Program-made: the position numbers and the translations under genes | Source: Haloterrigena alkaliphila | Lineage (GTDB): Archaea > Halobacteriota > Halobacteria > Halobacteriales > Natrialbaceae | Assembly: GCF_017352155.2 (NCBI RefSeq) | Contig: NZ_CP071462.1 | Coordinates: 3,534,001-3,598,000 of the forward strand | Reading direction: 5' to 3' | Length of the DNA: 64,000 nt | Notes under the pieces: generated by a model | Databases searched by the model: none | Told to the model about the DNA's origin: nothing | Seen by the model: the letters and a program-made list of their open reading frames with translations, nothing else | In this document: one piece after another, positions 7,759-17,370 of the stretch | Position numbering within the stretch: the stretch's first letter is position 1 | How the letters are laid out: every line of letters starts with the position of its first letter

Positions 7759-8649
7759 TCAGAGCCGAGAGTTGATGACTTCTGGAAGCTTTTCACGTTT
7801 CTTCCAGGGGAGATGCACGTCGCACGGCAACTCTGATCCAACTACGAGATACGTGTAGTCGTGCCTGTCCATGAATTCATTAGCCTTCGTTTCGTCGTTC
7901 TCCCAGACCATTCCTTTGACTTCGATTACGATATCTTCAACGACGAAATCCGGTGTGTACGTACGTTCACTCAATTCGAAGGACAGATCTTCGTAGGTAT
8001 AGTCGAATCCCGCGTCATGTGAAATTATATCTACCGCTGCTTCCCAGCCGTTCCTGACGATATTTCGAGTTTTGATAACTTGTCTCGGTCTGGATCTCCC
8101 TGGTACCTGCCCCCTCAGTGCCTCGCTAAGCTTCTGAAGTTGTACTTCAGACCACTCGTATCCATACAGGGGATGGTCTTCTCCCGTTCGTCCGTACATC
8201 GAGTGTTTCGTTGGATCCTCTTCGTACGTTTCTTTCAACGACTTCGAGAGTTTCTCACGGCTCTCCTCGTCCAGTTCGAACGAGACACCGTATCGGGGAT
8301 GATTCTCGCCGGTAACTCCGTACCAGGGATTCTGTTCGCCCTGTAATGACTCGCTGATTTTCTGTCGCGTTTCTTCGGAAACTTCGTGTCCTTTCAGCGA
8401 TTCGCTGATTTTTCGTTTTGTCTTTTCCGGCATCTCCCTCCCAGAGGATGCCTCTCCGATTTTTCGCTTTGCTTCTTCCGACATCTCGCGTCCTTTCATC
8501 GGATGGTTTTCGCCAGAGATGAGATCACGACCTAACTCCACCTGTGTTCCAGTACTTTTCTCACAGTACCTTACTAAATGAACTCCAATTCCGTACTCAT
8601 TCTTAAAACCGGTCCGTCCACAGGCCGGACATTCCTCTATAGATTCCAT
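7759..8649 (-). CDS. NUMOD3-repeat protein with PD-(D/E)XK nuclease domain (homing-endonuclease-like)
   Basis: The protein has 296 residues. The N-terminal zinc knuckle is CPACGRTGF followed by H and C. Residues about 45-180 carry repeated NUMOD3-type DNA-binding units (GENHPMKGREMSEEAKRKIG, MPEKTKRKISESLKG, VSEETRQKISESLQG, GENHPRYG, GEDHPLYG). The C-terminal about 100 residues are nuclease-like: GWEAAVD, then YTPDFVVEDIVIEVKG, a PD...EXK core, then FMDRHDYTYLVVG. NUMOD3 modules are typical of homing endonucleases. The gene is clearly AT-richer than its neighbours and begins 68 bases after the nrdJ stop, which suggests horizontal arrival. No intein or intron encloses it. Confidence 0.8.
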   Translation of the reverse strand: MESIEECPACGRTGFKNEYGIGVHLVRYCEKSTGTQVELGRDLISGENHPMKGREMSEEAKRKIGEASSGREMPEKTKRKISESLKGHEVSEETRQKISESLQGEQNPWYGVTGENHPRYGVSFELDEESREKLSKSLKETYEEDPTKHSMYGRTGEDHPLYGYEWSEVQLQKLSEALRGQVPGRSRPRQVIKTRNIVRNGWEAAVDIISHDAGFDYTYEDLSFELSERTYTPDFVVEDIVIEVKGMVWENDETKANEFMDRHDYTYLVVGSELPCDVHLPWKKREKLPEVINSRL

Positions 8650-8717
8650 ACACCGAGTAGAAATGTTATCGTTTAAAAACTATAGCAAGCTACCGCTAGC
8701 CGGTCGTTAGCCGAAGA

Positions 8718-11700
8718 TCAGCATTCCGACCAACCGCAGCTATTGCATGTTTTGCAGCCTTCGGAGAAGTACAGCGAGAGCGAGCCGCAGTCGGGACACT
8801 CCGGCGACTCGCCGGCGTCGATGAGGTCCTGCGTGGCGTCGTCGTCGGCGCCGTTCTGTGCGGCGGCGCCGCCGTCGGTCTTCGGGCCGTCGTACTCGGC
8901 TTCCGCGTCAAGTTCGGCCGACTCCTCGAGGGTCTGCTGGGTCGGGTACGGCTTGTCGATCTCGTCCTCGAGGTAGCGACGCATCGCGCTGCCGATGGCG
9001 TCCGGGATCGACTGGATCTGTTCGCCCTTGTCCCAGGCGACCTTGGGGCTTCGAGTCCCACAGAGTTCGTCGACGATCTCCTCGGGATCGACGCCCGAGC
9101 GCAGCGAGGTCGAGATGACCTTCGCCAGCGCCTCGGTGAAGGAGTTGGTGAACCCGCCCGAGTGGCCGATGTTCGCGAACAGTTCGAACGGCTGGCCGGT
9201 CTCGGGATCCTCGTTGATCGTCACGTAGACCTTGCCGTAGCCGGTGTCGATGCGCTGGCTGACGCCTTGCAGGGCGTCGGGACGCTCGCGCTTCTCGGTG
9301 AAGTTGACCGTAATGCGCTCCTGGTCGTCGTCGAGCAGTCCGCCGACGTCCTCCTCGAGGACGTCCCGAACCTCGTCGCTCTCGAGGAACTGCTCGAGGC
9401 CGCCGAAGATCTCGTCGATCTGCTCGACCAGTGCCTGTGCGGCCTCGGTCTCGTCGGCGAAGTCGGCGTTGTCGGCGCGGGTGGTCAGCACCTGCTTGCT
9501 GCGGGTGCCGTCGCGGTAGTAGGTGACGCCCTTCCCGCCGTGTTCGTAGATGTACTCGAACACGTCCTTGGCGTCCTCGAGCGTCGAGTCGTTGGGCGCG
9601 TTGACGGTCTTCGAGATGGCGGAGTCGACGCCTTCCTGACAGGCGACCTGGACGCCGGCGTGGTCTTTCGCCGAGAGATCGCCGGTCGTGACGAACAGTT
9701 CGCCGATGGCGTCGGGAACCGTCGACAGGCCCTCCACCCCGTCGAACTGGTTGGTCGCCATCTGCTCTTTGGCTTCCTCCTTGACCGCGTCGACGTCGAT
9801 GTCGTTGTCCTCCAGTACGCGCAGGAAGTAGTCGTCGAACTCGACGAGCATCTCGTCGCCCTGCACGTCGTCGGAGACGTTCTTGTAGTAGGCGACGTTG
9901 TAGATCGGTTCACAGCCGCCGGTGGTGTTGCCGACCATCGAGGTCGTGCCGGTCGGCGCGATTGTCGTCGTGTTGTGGTTCCGCATCGAGAACCCGTCCG
10001 CCCAGTCGTCGGCGTCGAGCCCGGTCTGGTGTTCGAACCACTCGCGGTACGCGGTCGGGTTCGCGTACTTGGAGTTGTCCCACTCGTCGAAGCTGCCCCG
10101 CTCCTCGGCGAGTTCGTGGGACGCCCACTTCGATCCGTGATTGATGTGGCGCATCAGCTGGCGCGCGACCTCGTTAGAGGTCTCGCTGCCGTACTCCATG
10201 CCGAGCTGGATGTACAGCTGTGCCAGCCCCATGATGCCCAGGCCGATCTTGCGCATCTCCCGGACCTTCTGCTCGATCTTCTCGACCGGGAAGTCGCTCA
10301 TCGTGACGACGTTCTCGAGGAACCGCGTGCCCATCTCGATGCGGCGGTCGAACTCCTCGAAGTCGATCGCCTCCTCGAGGAAGGCGTCGACGGCGTCATC
10401 GAGCGAGTCGTACTCGTCGCCGTGGTCGTCGTACCAGACGCGCCAGTCGGGCGCCTCGAGGTCCGCGAGCGTCGAGAGGTTGATGTGGCCGAGGTTACAG
10501 GCCTCGTACTCCTCGAGGGGCTGTTCTCCGCAGGGGTTCGTCGCGAGGATGCGGTGGTCGGGGTGTTTCTCGACGTCGAAGGAGTGTTGCTTGTTCACCC
10601 GCTCGAGGTAGATCACGCCGGGTTCGCCGTTCTCGTGGGCGCCCTCGACGATGTCGTCCCAGAGTTCCTCGGCCGGGATCGATAGCTCTTCGCCGACCTC
10701 GACGTACTCGCCGAGGCCGAACATGTCGTAGAGCTCCTTCGTCTCCGCCGTCGCGATGTGTGGCTCTTCCGTTCGGGGGTTAGTGAAGGTGAACTCCTCG
10801 CCGTTCTCCAGGGCCTCCATGAAGTCGTCGGTGATGCCGACGGAGATGTTGAAGTTTGAGAGGTGGCCCTCGACGGCGTTCCGGAGGTGTTTGGGGACCC
10901 GTCCCTCGTCGTCGATGAGTTCGCGGGCCTCTTCGAGGGCGTCCTGGAAGGAGGTGTGCGTGTAATCGTCGGGGTCGTTCAGGCGAAGGGTCTCGGCCAG
11001 CGAGACGTCCTTGTTCTTGGAGTGGATGAACTGAATGACGTCCGGGTGGGAGACGCGCATGACGCCCATCTGCGCGCCCCGTCGGGCGCCGCCCTGGGCG
11101 ATCGTCTCGCACATCTGGTCGTACGTGCGCATGAACGTGATCGGCCCGGACGCGATGCCGCCGGTCGAGCCGACCGCGTCGCCGTAGGGCCGGAGCCGCC
11201 AGAAGGCGTAGCCCATGCCGCCGCCGCTCTGGAAGACCTGCGCGGCCTCCTTGGCGGTCTGGTGGATGTCGTCGATGTCGTCCTCGGGGGAGTCGACGAA
11301 ACACGCCGAGAGCTGCTGGAGTTCGTCGCCCGCGTTCATCAGGGTCGGCGAGTTCGGCATGAAGTCGAGGTTCGACATCATCTCCTGGAACTCGTCGGCG
11401 ACCGACTCGACGTGCTCGCGGATCTCGTCGGGAAGTTCGGGGACGACGGTGTCGTAGGCGAACTTGTTGACGTTGTAAATAGACAGCGCGGCCTCGTTGT
11501 CGTCTGTTGCGGTAGTGCCCGCGCCGAACACCTCCGCGGCGAGTTCGTCGCGCCGCGGGTGGTCGGGCTTGAGCTGGTCGGGCGTGACCGTGATTTGGGC
11601 GTCGCGTTTCTCGGCCTCGTAGACGGCCTCCGCGAGGGCGATGTTCTTGCCGACGCGCTCGAAGAGGTCCTCCTGCGTCTCGACGAGGTCGCCGTCGGCG

Positions 11701-11831
11701 TCCTTGCGCAGGTATCGCGCGGGGAGAATGTCGTGATAGGCGTTGTCGGTCAACCGCTCCTCGAGGGTCTCGCCATCGGTGCGTTTGATCGGGAGGGTGA
11801 GATCCTCCGCGGAGAGATCCGTGCCGCTCAT
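8718..11831 (-). CDS. nrdJ: Class II (adenosylcobalamin-dependent) ribonucleoside-diphosphate reductase
   Basis: The protein has 1037 residues. It reduces ribonucleotides to deoxyribonucleotides using B12. The family signatures are in order: FMPNSPTLMNAG (about 157-168), the first active-site Cys in LSACFVDS (177), the loop region QSGGGMGYAF (201-210), and the NPCGE radical-Cys motif (432-436) followed by ACNLGHINLS. PTGTTSMVGNTTGG is near 640. The C-terminal zinc ribbon CPDCG...CNSCG ends in a WSEC tail, the reducing cysteine. No O2-dependent NrdB partner is needed. No intein is present, though haloarchaeal nrdJ genes often carry them. Confidence 0.93.
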   Translation of the reverse strand: MSGTDLSAEDLTLPIKRTDGETLEERLTDNAYHDILPARYLRKDADGDLVETQEDLFERVGKNIALAEAVYEAEKRDAQITVTPDQLKPDHPRRDELAAEVFGAGTTATDDNEAALSIYNVNKFAYDTVVPELPDEIREHVESVADEFQEMMSNLDFMPNSPTLMNAGDELQQLSACFVDSPEDDIDDIHQTAKEAAQVFQSGGGMGYAFWRLRPYGDAVGSTGGIASGPITFMRTYDQMCETIAQGGARRGAQMGVMRVSHPDVIQFIHSKNKDVSLAETLRLNDPDDYTHTSFQDALEEARELIDDEGRVPKHLRNAVEGHLSNFNISVGITDDFMEALENGEEFTFTNPRTEEPHIATAETKELYDMFGLGEYVEVGEELSIPAEELWDDIVEGAHENGEPGVIYLERVNKQHSFDVEKHPDHRILATNPCGEQPLEEYEACNLGHINLSTLADLEAPDWRVWYDDHGDEYDSLDDAVDAFLEEAIDFEEFDRRIEMGTRFLENVVTMSDFPVEKIEQKVREMRKIGLGIMGLAQLYIQLGMEYGSETSNEVARQLMRHINHGSKWASHELAEERGSFDEWDNSKYANPTAYREWFEHQTGLDADDWADGFSMRNHNTTTIAPTGTTSMVGNTTGGCEPIYNVAYYKNVSDDVQGDEMLVEFDDYFLRVLEDNDIDVDAVKEEAKEQMATNQFDGVEGLSTVPDAIGELFVTTGDLSAKDHAGVQVACQEGVDSAISKTVNAPNDSTLEDAKDVFEYIYEHGGKGVTYYRDGTRSKQVLTTRADNADFADETEAAQALVEQIDEIFGGLEQFLESDEVRDVLEEDVGGLLDDDQERITVNFTEKRERPDALQGVSQRIDTGYGKVYVTINEDPETGQPFELFANIGHSGGFTNSFTEALAKVISTSLRSGVDPEEIVDELCGTRSPKVAWDKGEQIQSIPDAIGSAMRRYLEDEIDKPYPTQQTLEESAELDAEAEYDGPKTDGGAAAQNGADDDATQDLIDAGESPECPDCGSLSLYFSEGCKTCNSCGWSEC

Positions 11832-12271
11832 GCGCGGGCCACCTCGTGGCGACCCCGTCGGAGGGTGTCGATTCTGGCGTGCGTGTGGGTCCTGAGTCTC
11901 ATCATTCGTGACGAAGGTTCGGTAGACATCGATCCATCTTAAAACGTGGTGTTGTTGTCCTCTTTTTCTTGTATTAGAACAACTGTGCTTGAATAGATGT
12001 CTCTGTTATCCTATCGTTTCGGATTCGACCACGACACTCGAGACGGCCGTGATCCCGGCTACCAGCGCCTACAACGCGAACCGTCTTAACGATTTTCAGA
12101 GCGAACTGAAAGTGATCCTGAATACCAGTACTCGTGTCGCTTTCCGGCGGTTTTCAGTTTCAGAGAGCGGCTGTTGATCGGGACTGTCTGTCTGCCGAAA
12201 GCGACACTCAGTATTCTAATTCTGTCATGATATCCGGAACAATTACGTCGCTGCGGTACGGGCCCTACCGT
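11832..12271. other. Intergenic region with nrdJ promoter
   Basis: These 440 bases lie between divergent nrdJ and the small membrane protein gene. A minus-strand TATA-like GTTTTAAG (11938-11945) would start an nrdJ transcript with a leader of roughly 80 bases. I looked for an adenosylcobalamin riboswitch (B12 box) in the leader and see none. The remainder (about 11985-12220) contains no coding frame I can support. Confidence 0.45.
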
Positions 12272-12460
12272 ATGGTCGAACCACTCACTTCGTCGACCGT
12301 TCTACTCGCGCTGGCGGGGCTGGCCGCGTTTGCGGTCGCCGTCGTCGCGATCAAGATCGCCATCAAACTCGCCGTCAGAATTGGAATCGTCGCCGCAATC
12401 GTCCTCGCGGGGCTCTACACCGCTGGGATCACCGATCTGTCGTTCCTGCCGTTCTTCTAG
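12272..12460 (+). CDS. Small membrane protein
   Basis: The protein has 62 residues from ATG 12272. After a short polar start there are two hydrophobic stretches: TVLLALAGLAAFAVAVVAIK and a second containing GIVAAIVLAGLYTAG. These are joined by IKLAVR, and the end is SFLPFF. It is probably a two-helix or hairpin membrane peptide. An upstream in-frame start at 12134 would add polar, unlikely sequence. No family is recognised. The gene ends 80 bases before the convergent end of trpG. Confidence 0.55.
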   Translation: MVEPLTSSTVLLALAGLAAFAVAVVAIKIAIKLAVRIGIVAAIVLAGLYTAGITDLSFLPFF

Positions 12461-12540
12461 CGCGTCGGGACGCACTGAACTCGCTATTGGACTGCCGCTG
12501 ATTACTCGAAAATTCGGTCGCTCGAGCGCGTTCGTACCGA

Positions 12541-13166
<626 letters not shown>

Positions 13167-13170
<4 letters not shown>

Positions 13171-14906
13171 CGGCTCACCTCCGGTTGGGACTCGAGGTCG
13201 CCGGCCGACTTCCCGTCATCAGCCGTCTCGAGCGCGTCACCGTCCGTCTCGATTTCCTCGAGCGCGGCGAGGACGCCGCCCATCTTCTGCTCGGTCTCCT
13301 CGTACTCGGCGGTGGGATCGCTGTCGGCGACCAGTCCGGCGCCCGCCTGGACCGTGATTCGATCCCGCTCGCCGTCGGCTCGCGGATCCCCCGCTCGCTC
13401 ATCCGCGGCGCCACGCGCCGCGCCTTCCTCGACGGTGGCCGTTCGAATCACGATCGCGAAGTCCGCGTCGCCACACCACGAGTAGTAGCCGACGCCGCCG
13501 CCGTAGAGCCCCCGCGGTTCGGCTTCGAGGTCGTCGATGATCTCCATCGCGCGGATCTTCGGGGCGCCCGAGAGCGTTCCGGCGGGGAACGACGCTCGCG
13601 TGGCGTCGAACGCGTCCGCGTCGCTCGCGAGGTCGCCCGTCACGGTCGACTCGATGTGCTGGACGTGGCTGTACTTGAGGACGTTCATGAACTCGTCGAC
13701 TCGCACGGTGCCGGCCTCCGAGACCCGGCGCACGTCGTTTCGCGCCAGATCGACCAGCATCGTGTGTTCGGCCCGCTCCTTCTCGTCGGCCAGCATCTCG
13801 CCGGCCAACCGGCGGTCCTCGACGGGACTCGAGCCCCGGTCGCACGTTCCCGCGATGGGATTGGACATGACCTCGCGCCCGCGCACGGAGACCAGCGTCT
13901 CGGGGCTCGCGCCGACGACGGTCAGGTCGTCGTGCTCGAGCAGGTACATGTACGGCGACGGGTTCACGTCGCGCATCGCCTCGTAGAAGCCGAGGGTGTC
14001 GACGTCGCCGTACAGCTCTCGGGTCCGGGAGACGACGCCCTGGTAGATGTCGCCGTCGAGGACGTGCTCCTTGGCGCGGCGGACGCTCTCCTCGTAGTCG
14101 GCTTTCGACCCGGCGACCTCGTCGGTCCTGACGAACCCACCCGTTTCTGGCGGCTCCGCCGCGCGCAGCGTTTCCGCGACGGCCTCGGCCTCCGCGAGCA
14201 GCGCGTCGTAGACCGCGTCGGGGTCGTCGTCGGCCTCGAGGACCGGCGTGCAATCCAGCGAGACCGTCTCGTCGCGCTCGTCGAACGCCAGCGTCTTCGT
14301 CGTCAGGACGAACTGGGCGTCCGGGAACCGCGACTCGGGGCGCTCGCGGCCGACCTCCTCGAGCCAGAGGTCGTAGACCGCGTCGTAGGCGAGAAAGCCC
14401 ACGAGGCCCCCGGTCAGGTGCTGGCGGTCGTGTTCGGGCGGGTTCGCGAAGCGAACGTCCGGCATCGCCCCGCGGAGGGCGTCGACGGTGTCACCCGCGA
14501 CGTCGGTTTCGAGCAGGTCGAGCGGTGCGTCGTCGCCCAGCGCCTCGACGGCGGTCCCGTCGGGGTCGACCGTGACGACGGCGTCCGGATCGTAGCCGAC
14601 GTAGGAGTAACGCGCGTGTCGATCGGCCTGCGCCGAACTCGGTCGGAAGGCGCCGTCCGGGTCGCTCGAGGCGGTCTTCTCCGCGCTCTCGAGCAGGAAG
14701 GCGTACGGCGACCGGTCGCGGTCGCTCGAGGCCGAGCGGCCGGTGAGCGCGGCGTAGGTCTCGAGCGGCGTCGTCTCGACGTCGAGGGTCGCGACGGCAC
14801 GGACGACGACCGGTCGATCCTCGCGGCCGCCCGCGTGCTCGCGGAAGGTTTCGCGGTCAACGTCGAGCGTCGGCGTTACGTCGGGGTCGGTGTCGGAGTC
14901 AGTCAT
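13167..14906 (-). CDS. trpE: Anthranilate synthase component I
   Basis: The protein has 579 residues. It converts chorismate to anthranilate together with TrpG. The chorismate-binding core is clear in the C-terminal half: KEHVLDGDIYQGVVSR, NPSPYMYLL, SNPIAGTCDRG, LVDLARNDVRR and FPAGTLSGAPKIRAMEIID. The N-terminal region (about 30-200) is the regulatory half, including an LLESAEK stretch resembling the tryptophan feedback element. Two acidic insertions make it longer than the usual about 520 residues. It starts 25 bases after trpF and overlaps trpG by four. Confidence 0.93.
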
Positions 14907-14931
14907 GGGTGGGTGAAGGGGTCACGGGAGA

Positions 14932-15582
14932 TCAGGGCTCCGCCGTCGGGCGGGCGTTCCTGGCTCGATCGACGAACGATCGGACCGCGTCGGGGTCCTT
15001 GACGCCGCCGGCGGCTTCGACGCCGCTCGCGACGTCGACCGCGAACGGGTCGACCGTCCGCACCGCGTCCGCGACGTTGTCGGGCGTGAGCCCGCCGGCC
15101 AGGATCACCGGCGACTCGAGATCGGCGGTCGCGGCCCGCGTCCGGTCCCAGTCGTGGGTCCGACCGGTGCCGCCACCGCCGTCGTCGGCGGGCGTGTCGA
15201 CGAGGAGGCCGTCGACCACGTCGTCGTAGGACTCGGCCCGCGCGGCGTCGTCGGCGTCGACCGCGAGCAGGAGTGTACTGTCGATCTTCCCGCGCAGGAA
15301 GGCGAGGTCGTCCGGCGGGACGTCGCCGTGGAGTTGGATCGCGTCGGGTTCGACCCGCTCGACCAGTTCGATCGCGCGCTCGAGGCCCGTCGGCATCGTC
15401 ACGAGCACGGTGGTCACGAACGGCGGCGCGGCGGCCACGAGGTCGCGGGCCCGCTCGACCGACACCTCTCGGGGGGTGTCGACGGAGACGTCACAGATGA
15501 CGCCGAGGGCGTCGGCGCCCGCGTCGACCGCCGTCTCGAGGTCGTCCTCGTTCGTCAGGCCGCAGATCTTCACCCGCGTCAT
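14932..15582 (-). CDS. trpF: Phosphoribosylanthranilate isomerase
   Basis: The protein has 216 residues and a single TIM barrel. It isomerises N-(5-phosphoribosyl)anthranilate to CdRP, the third step of tryptophan synthesis. The N-terminal VKICGLTNEDDLE contains the catalytic Cys. The middle strand IQLHGDVPPD and the phosphate-binding PVILAGGLTPDNV then DVASGVEAAGGVKD complete the fold, with the general-acid Asp in the latter. It overlaps trpD by four bases. The haloarchaeal trp genes are known to be split into trpDFEG and trpCBA groups; the second group is not in this window. Confidence 0.92.
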   Translation of the reverse strand: MTRVKICGLTNEDDLETAVDAGADALGVICDVSVDTPREVSVERARDLVAAAPPFVTTVLVTMPTGLERAIELVERVEPDAIQLHGDVPPDDLAFLRGKIDSTLLLAVDADDAARAESYDDVVDGLLVDTPADDGGGGTGRTHDWDRTRAATADLESPVILAGGLTPDNVADAVRTVDPFAVDVASGVEAAGGVKDPDAVRSFVDRARNARPTAEP

Positions 15583-16595
15583 CGTCCCTCGGGTTCGGCG
15601 GCCTCGCCCCGGAGGTGGTCGAGTTTCGTCGCCGCCGCGCCGAAGTCGATCGCCTCGCGAGCCGCGTCGACACCGGCCTCGAGCGAGTCGGCCTCGCCGG
15701 CGACGTAGATCGCGGCGCCCGCGTTCGCGAGGATGACGTCGCGTTTCGCACCCGTCACGTCGCCCTCGACGATACCGCGCATGTCCGCCGCGTTCTCCTC
15801 GGGTGAGCCGCCCGAGATGTCCTCGATGTCGTGCTCTTCGAGGCCGAGATCGGCGGGCTCGAGGGTGTACTCCTCGACGGCGTCGCCCTCGACTTCCGCG
15901 ACGACGGTCTCGCCGTGGATGGCGATCTCGTCGGTACCCGCGCCGTGGACGACCAGCGCGCGCTCGACGTCCATCCGCGAGAGCGCGTCCGCGAGCACGG
16001 GGACGAGGTCGGGATCGTAGACGCCGACGACCTGCGCGTCGGCGCCCGCGGGATTGGTCAGCGGGCCGAGCACGTTGAAGACCGTCCGCATGCCGAGTTC
16101 CTTGCGCGGGCCGATGACGGCCTTCATCGCGGGGTGGAACACCGGCGCGAGCATGAAGCCGATGCCGTCCCGTTCGATGGCCTCCTCGACGGCCGGCGGT
16201 TCGGCCTCGACGTTCACGCCGACCTCCTCGAGGACGTCAGCGCTGCCCGAGGAGGACGAGACGGAGTAGTTGCCGTGTTTGGCGACCGGAACCCCGGCGC
16301 CGGCGGCGACGATCGCACTCGTCGTCGAGACGTTGATCGTGTCGTAGTCGTCGCCGCCGGTGCCGCAGGTGTCGACCAGCGGCTCCCGATCGGGCGCGAT
16401 CGTCCGCGCGGCGTCGCGCATTCCCTCGGCGAAGCCGGCGATTTCGGCTTCAGTCTCGCCTTTCGCGCGCAGCGCGGCCAGCAACGCGCCGATCTGTGCC
16501 TCCGTCGCCTCCTCGAAGACGGCCGTCGAGGCCGCTCGAGCGTCTTCCTGTGTGAGATCCTCGCCCTCGGTCACGCGTTCGACGTACTCCTGCAT
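15579..16595 (-). CDS. trpD: Anthranilate phosphoribosyltransferase
   Basis: The protein has 338 residues from the ATG at 16593-16595 (MQEYVERVTEG). A longer frame reaches into the tRNA-Val gene and is excluded. It attaches phosphoribosyl from PRPP to anthranilate. The signatures are LVDTCGTGGDDYDTINVSTT (PRPP/anthranilate loop), KHGNYSVSSSSGSADVLE, FMLAPVFHPAMK and FNVLGPLTNPA. It is the first gene of trpDFEG. A TATA-like TTTAAG at 16648-16653 on the minus strand implies a leader of about 29 bases with no evident Shine-Dalgarno sequence. Confidence 0.93.
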   Translation of the reverse strand: MQEYVERVTEGEDLTQEDARAASTAVFEEATEAQIGALLAALRAKGETEAEIAGFAEGMRDAARTIAPDREPLVDTCGTGGDDYDTINVSTTSAIVAAGAGVPVAKHGNYSVSSSSGSADVLEEVGVNVEAEPPAVEEAIERDGIGFMLAPVFHPAMKAVIGPRKELGMRTVFNVLGPLTNPAGADAQVVGVYDPDLVPVLADALSRMDVERALVVHGAGTDEIAIHGETVVAEVEGDAVEEYTLEPADLGLEEHDIEDISGGSPEENAADMRGIVEGDVTGAKRDVILANAGAAIYVAGEADSLEAGVDAAREAIDFGAAATKLDHLRGEAAEPEGR

Positions 16596-16647
16596 AGTGA
16601 ACACCAATGTACGTAGTTGTCTTGTAATGACCAAATCAGTACATAGA

Positions 16648-16653
16648 CTTAAA
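16648..16653 (-). promoter_or_regulatory. TATA-like element of the trpDFEG operon
   Basis: It reads TTTAAG on the minus strand, with CGTATCGG-type sequence upstream. It is centred about 55 bases before trpD, giving an inferred transcription start near 16624. Confidence 0.35.
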
Positions 16654-16771
16654 CGTATCGGAGGCTCGCGTGGGGGCCACTCGCGTACGGCGCCCGATCC
16701 GAAACCTTCAATTACGGTGGCCGGCAACGAACGAGTGCAGAAAGCGAGGCGACGCGGTGCCGAAGCCAGGC

Positions 16772-16846
16772 GGGTTGGTGGTCTAGTCTGGTTATGACAC
16801 CTCCTTGACATGGAGGAGGCCGGCAGTTCAAATCTGCCCCAACCCA
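16772..16846 (+). tRNA. tRNA-Val(GAC)
   Basis: The acceptor GGGTTGG (16772-16778) pairs with CCAACCC (16839-16845), with discriminator A at 16846. The anticodon arm CTCC-TTGACAT-GGAG places anticodon GAC. The T-arm reads GGCAG-TTCAAAT-CTGCC. It is 75 bases, intronless, and CCA is not encoded. Its 3' end is copied 241 bases downstream (see the element at 16847-17086). Confidence 0.95.
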
Positions 16847-17086
16847 TTTCTGACGGAACAATAACCGACGAGCGATGCGTGGCGCGTTAGCGCCACGAAA
16901 TGCGAACGGCGAAGTCGTTCGAAACGCCGTCGGCGTTTCGTGATGACGAGAGAGCGAAGCTCTCTCGAACCACCGTGAGCGGAGCGAGTCGGTCGTTCCG
17001 TCAGAAATTGTCACGAGCAGATTTGAATCAGGGAGTGAAGCGAACGAAGTGAGCGGAACGACCGTGGTTCAAATCTGCCCCAACCC
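16847..17086 (+). repeat. tRNA-Val tail-flanked hairpin-array element
   Basis: This 240-base non-coding module begins at the base after the tRNA. A 13-bp perfect inverted repeat TTTCTGACGGAAC (16847-16859)/GTTCCGTCAGAAA (16995-17007) is extended inside by ACCGAC/GTCGGT. It encloses four consecutive hairpins: 16878-16897 (8 bp), 16903-16921 (8 bp, GAA triloop), 16920-16940 (9 bp, GTC triloop) and 16947-16967 (9 bp, GAA triloop). Next is an inverted T-arm copy at 17017-17029, then the word GCGAACGAAGTGAGCG (17040-17055). A 20-bp direct copy of the tRNA 3' end (17067-17086, identical to 16826-16845) closes it. Confidence 0.75.
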
Positions 17087-17370
17087 CGTCAGGAACCGCC
17101 CCCTCTATCCGACTATCACACCGCAACGCTCCCTCGAGCGAACCCGAACACTCACTCGAGTCCCGAGACGCGACGTCACGAGAACGTGACTGCTCGAGGG
17201 TGTCGAGGTGCTCGCGCGGTCGGAACACCGCGTCATCGTCCTTCAGGCACTTGTCGAGTGGCCGCGGAGTCAGGCCGTCCGTCGAGCGACGACCGGGATA
17301 TCGGCGTCCACGATTGGACGTGCGTTCCGCGCAGGAAACGCGTGATCCGATGCCACGTCATCGCCGTTGG
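17087..17370. other. Intergenic region, nothing recognised
   Basis: The stretch lies between the tRNA-Val element and the HalOD1 gene. There are a few CTCGAG-rich short repeats (CACTCGAG, GCTCGAGG) but no coding frame, RNA or clear palindrome. Confidence 0.4.

Noticed and set aside
8718-11831. Intein inside nrdJ
   Set aside because: The motifs flow continuously at normal spacing and there are no intein splice motifs (Cys/Ser start, HN-C end).
11832-12271. Possible adenosylcobalamin riboswitch upstream of the B12-dependent ribonucleotide reductase
   Set aside because: I looked for a B12-box-like core and paired arms in the leader and found none. Haloarchaeal B12 regulation is not expected to rely on that riboswitch.
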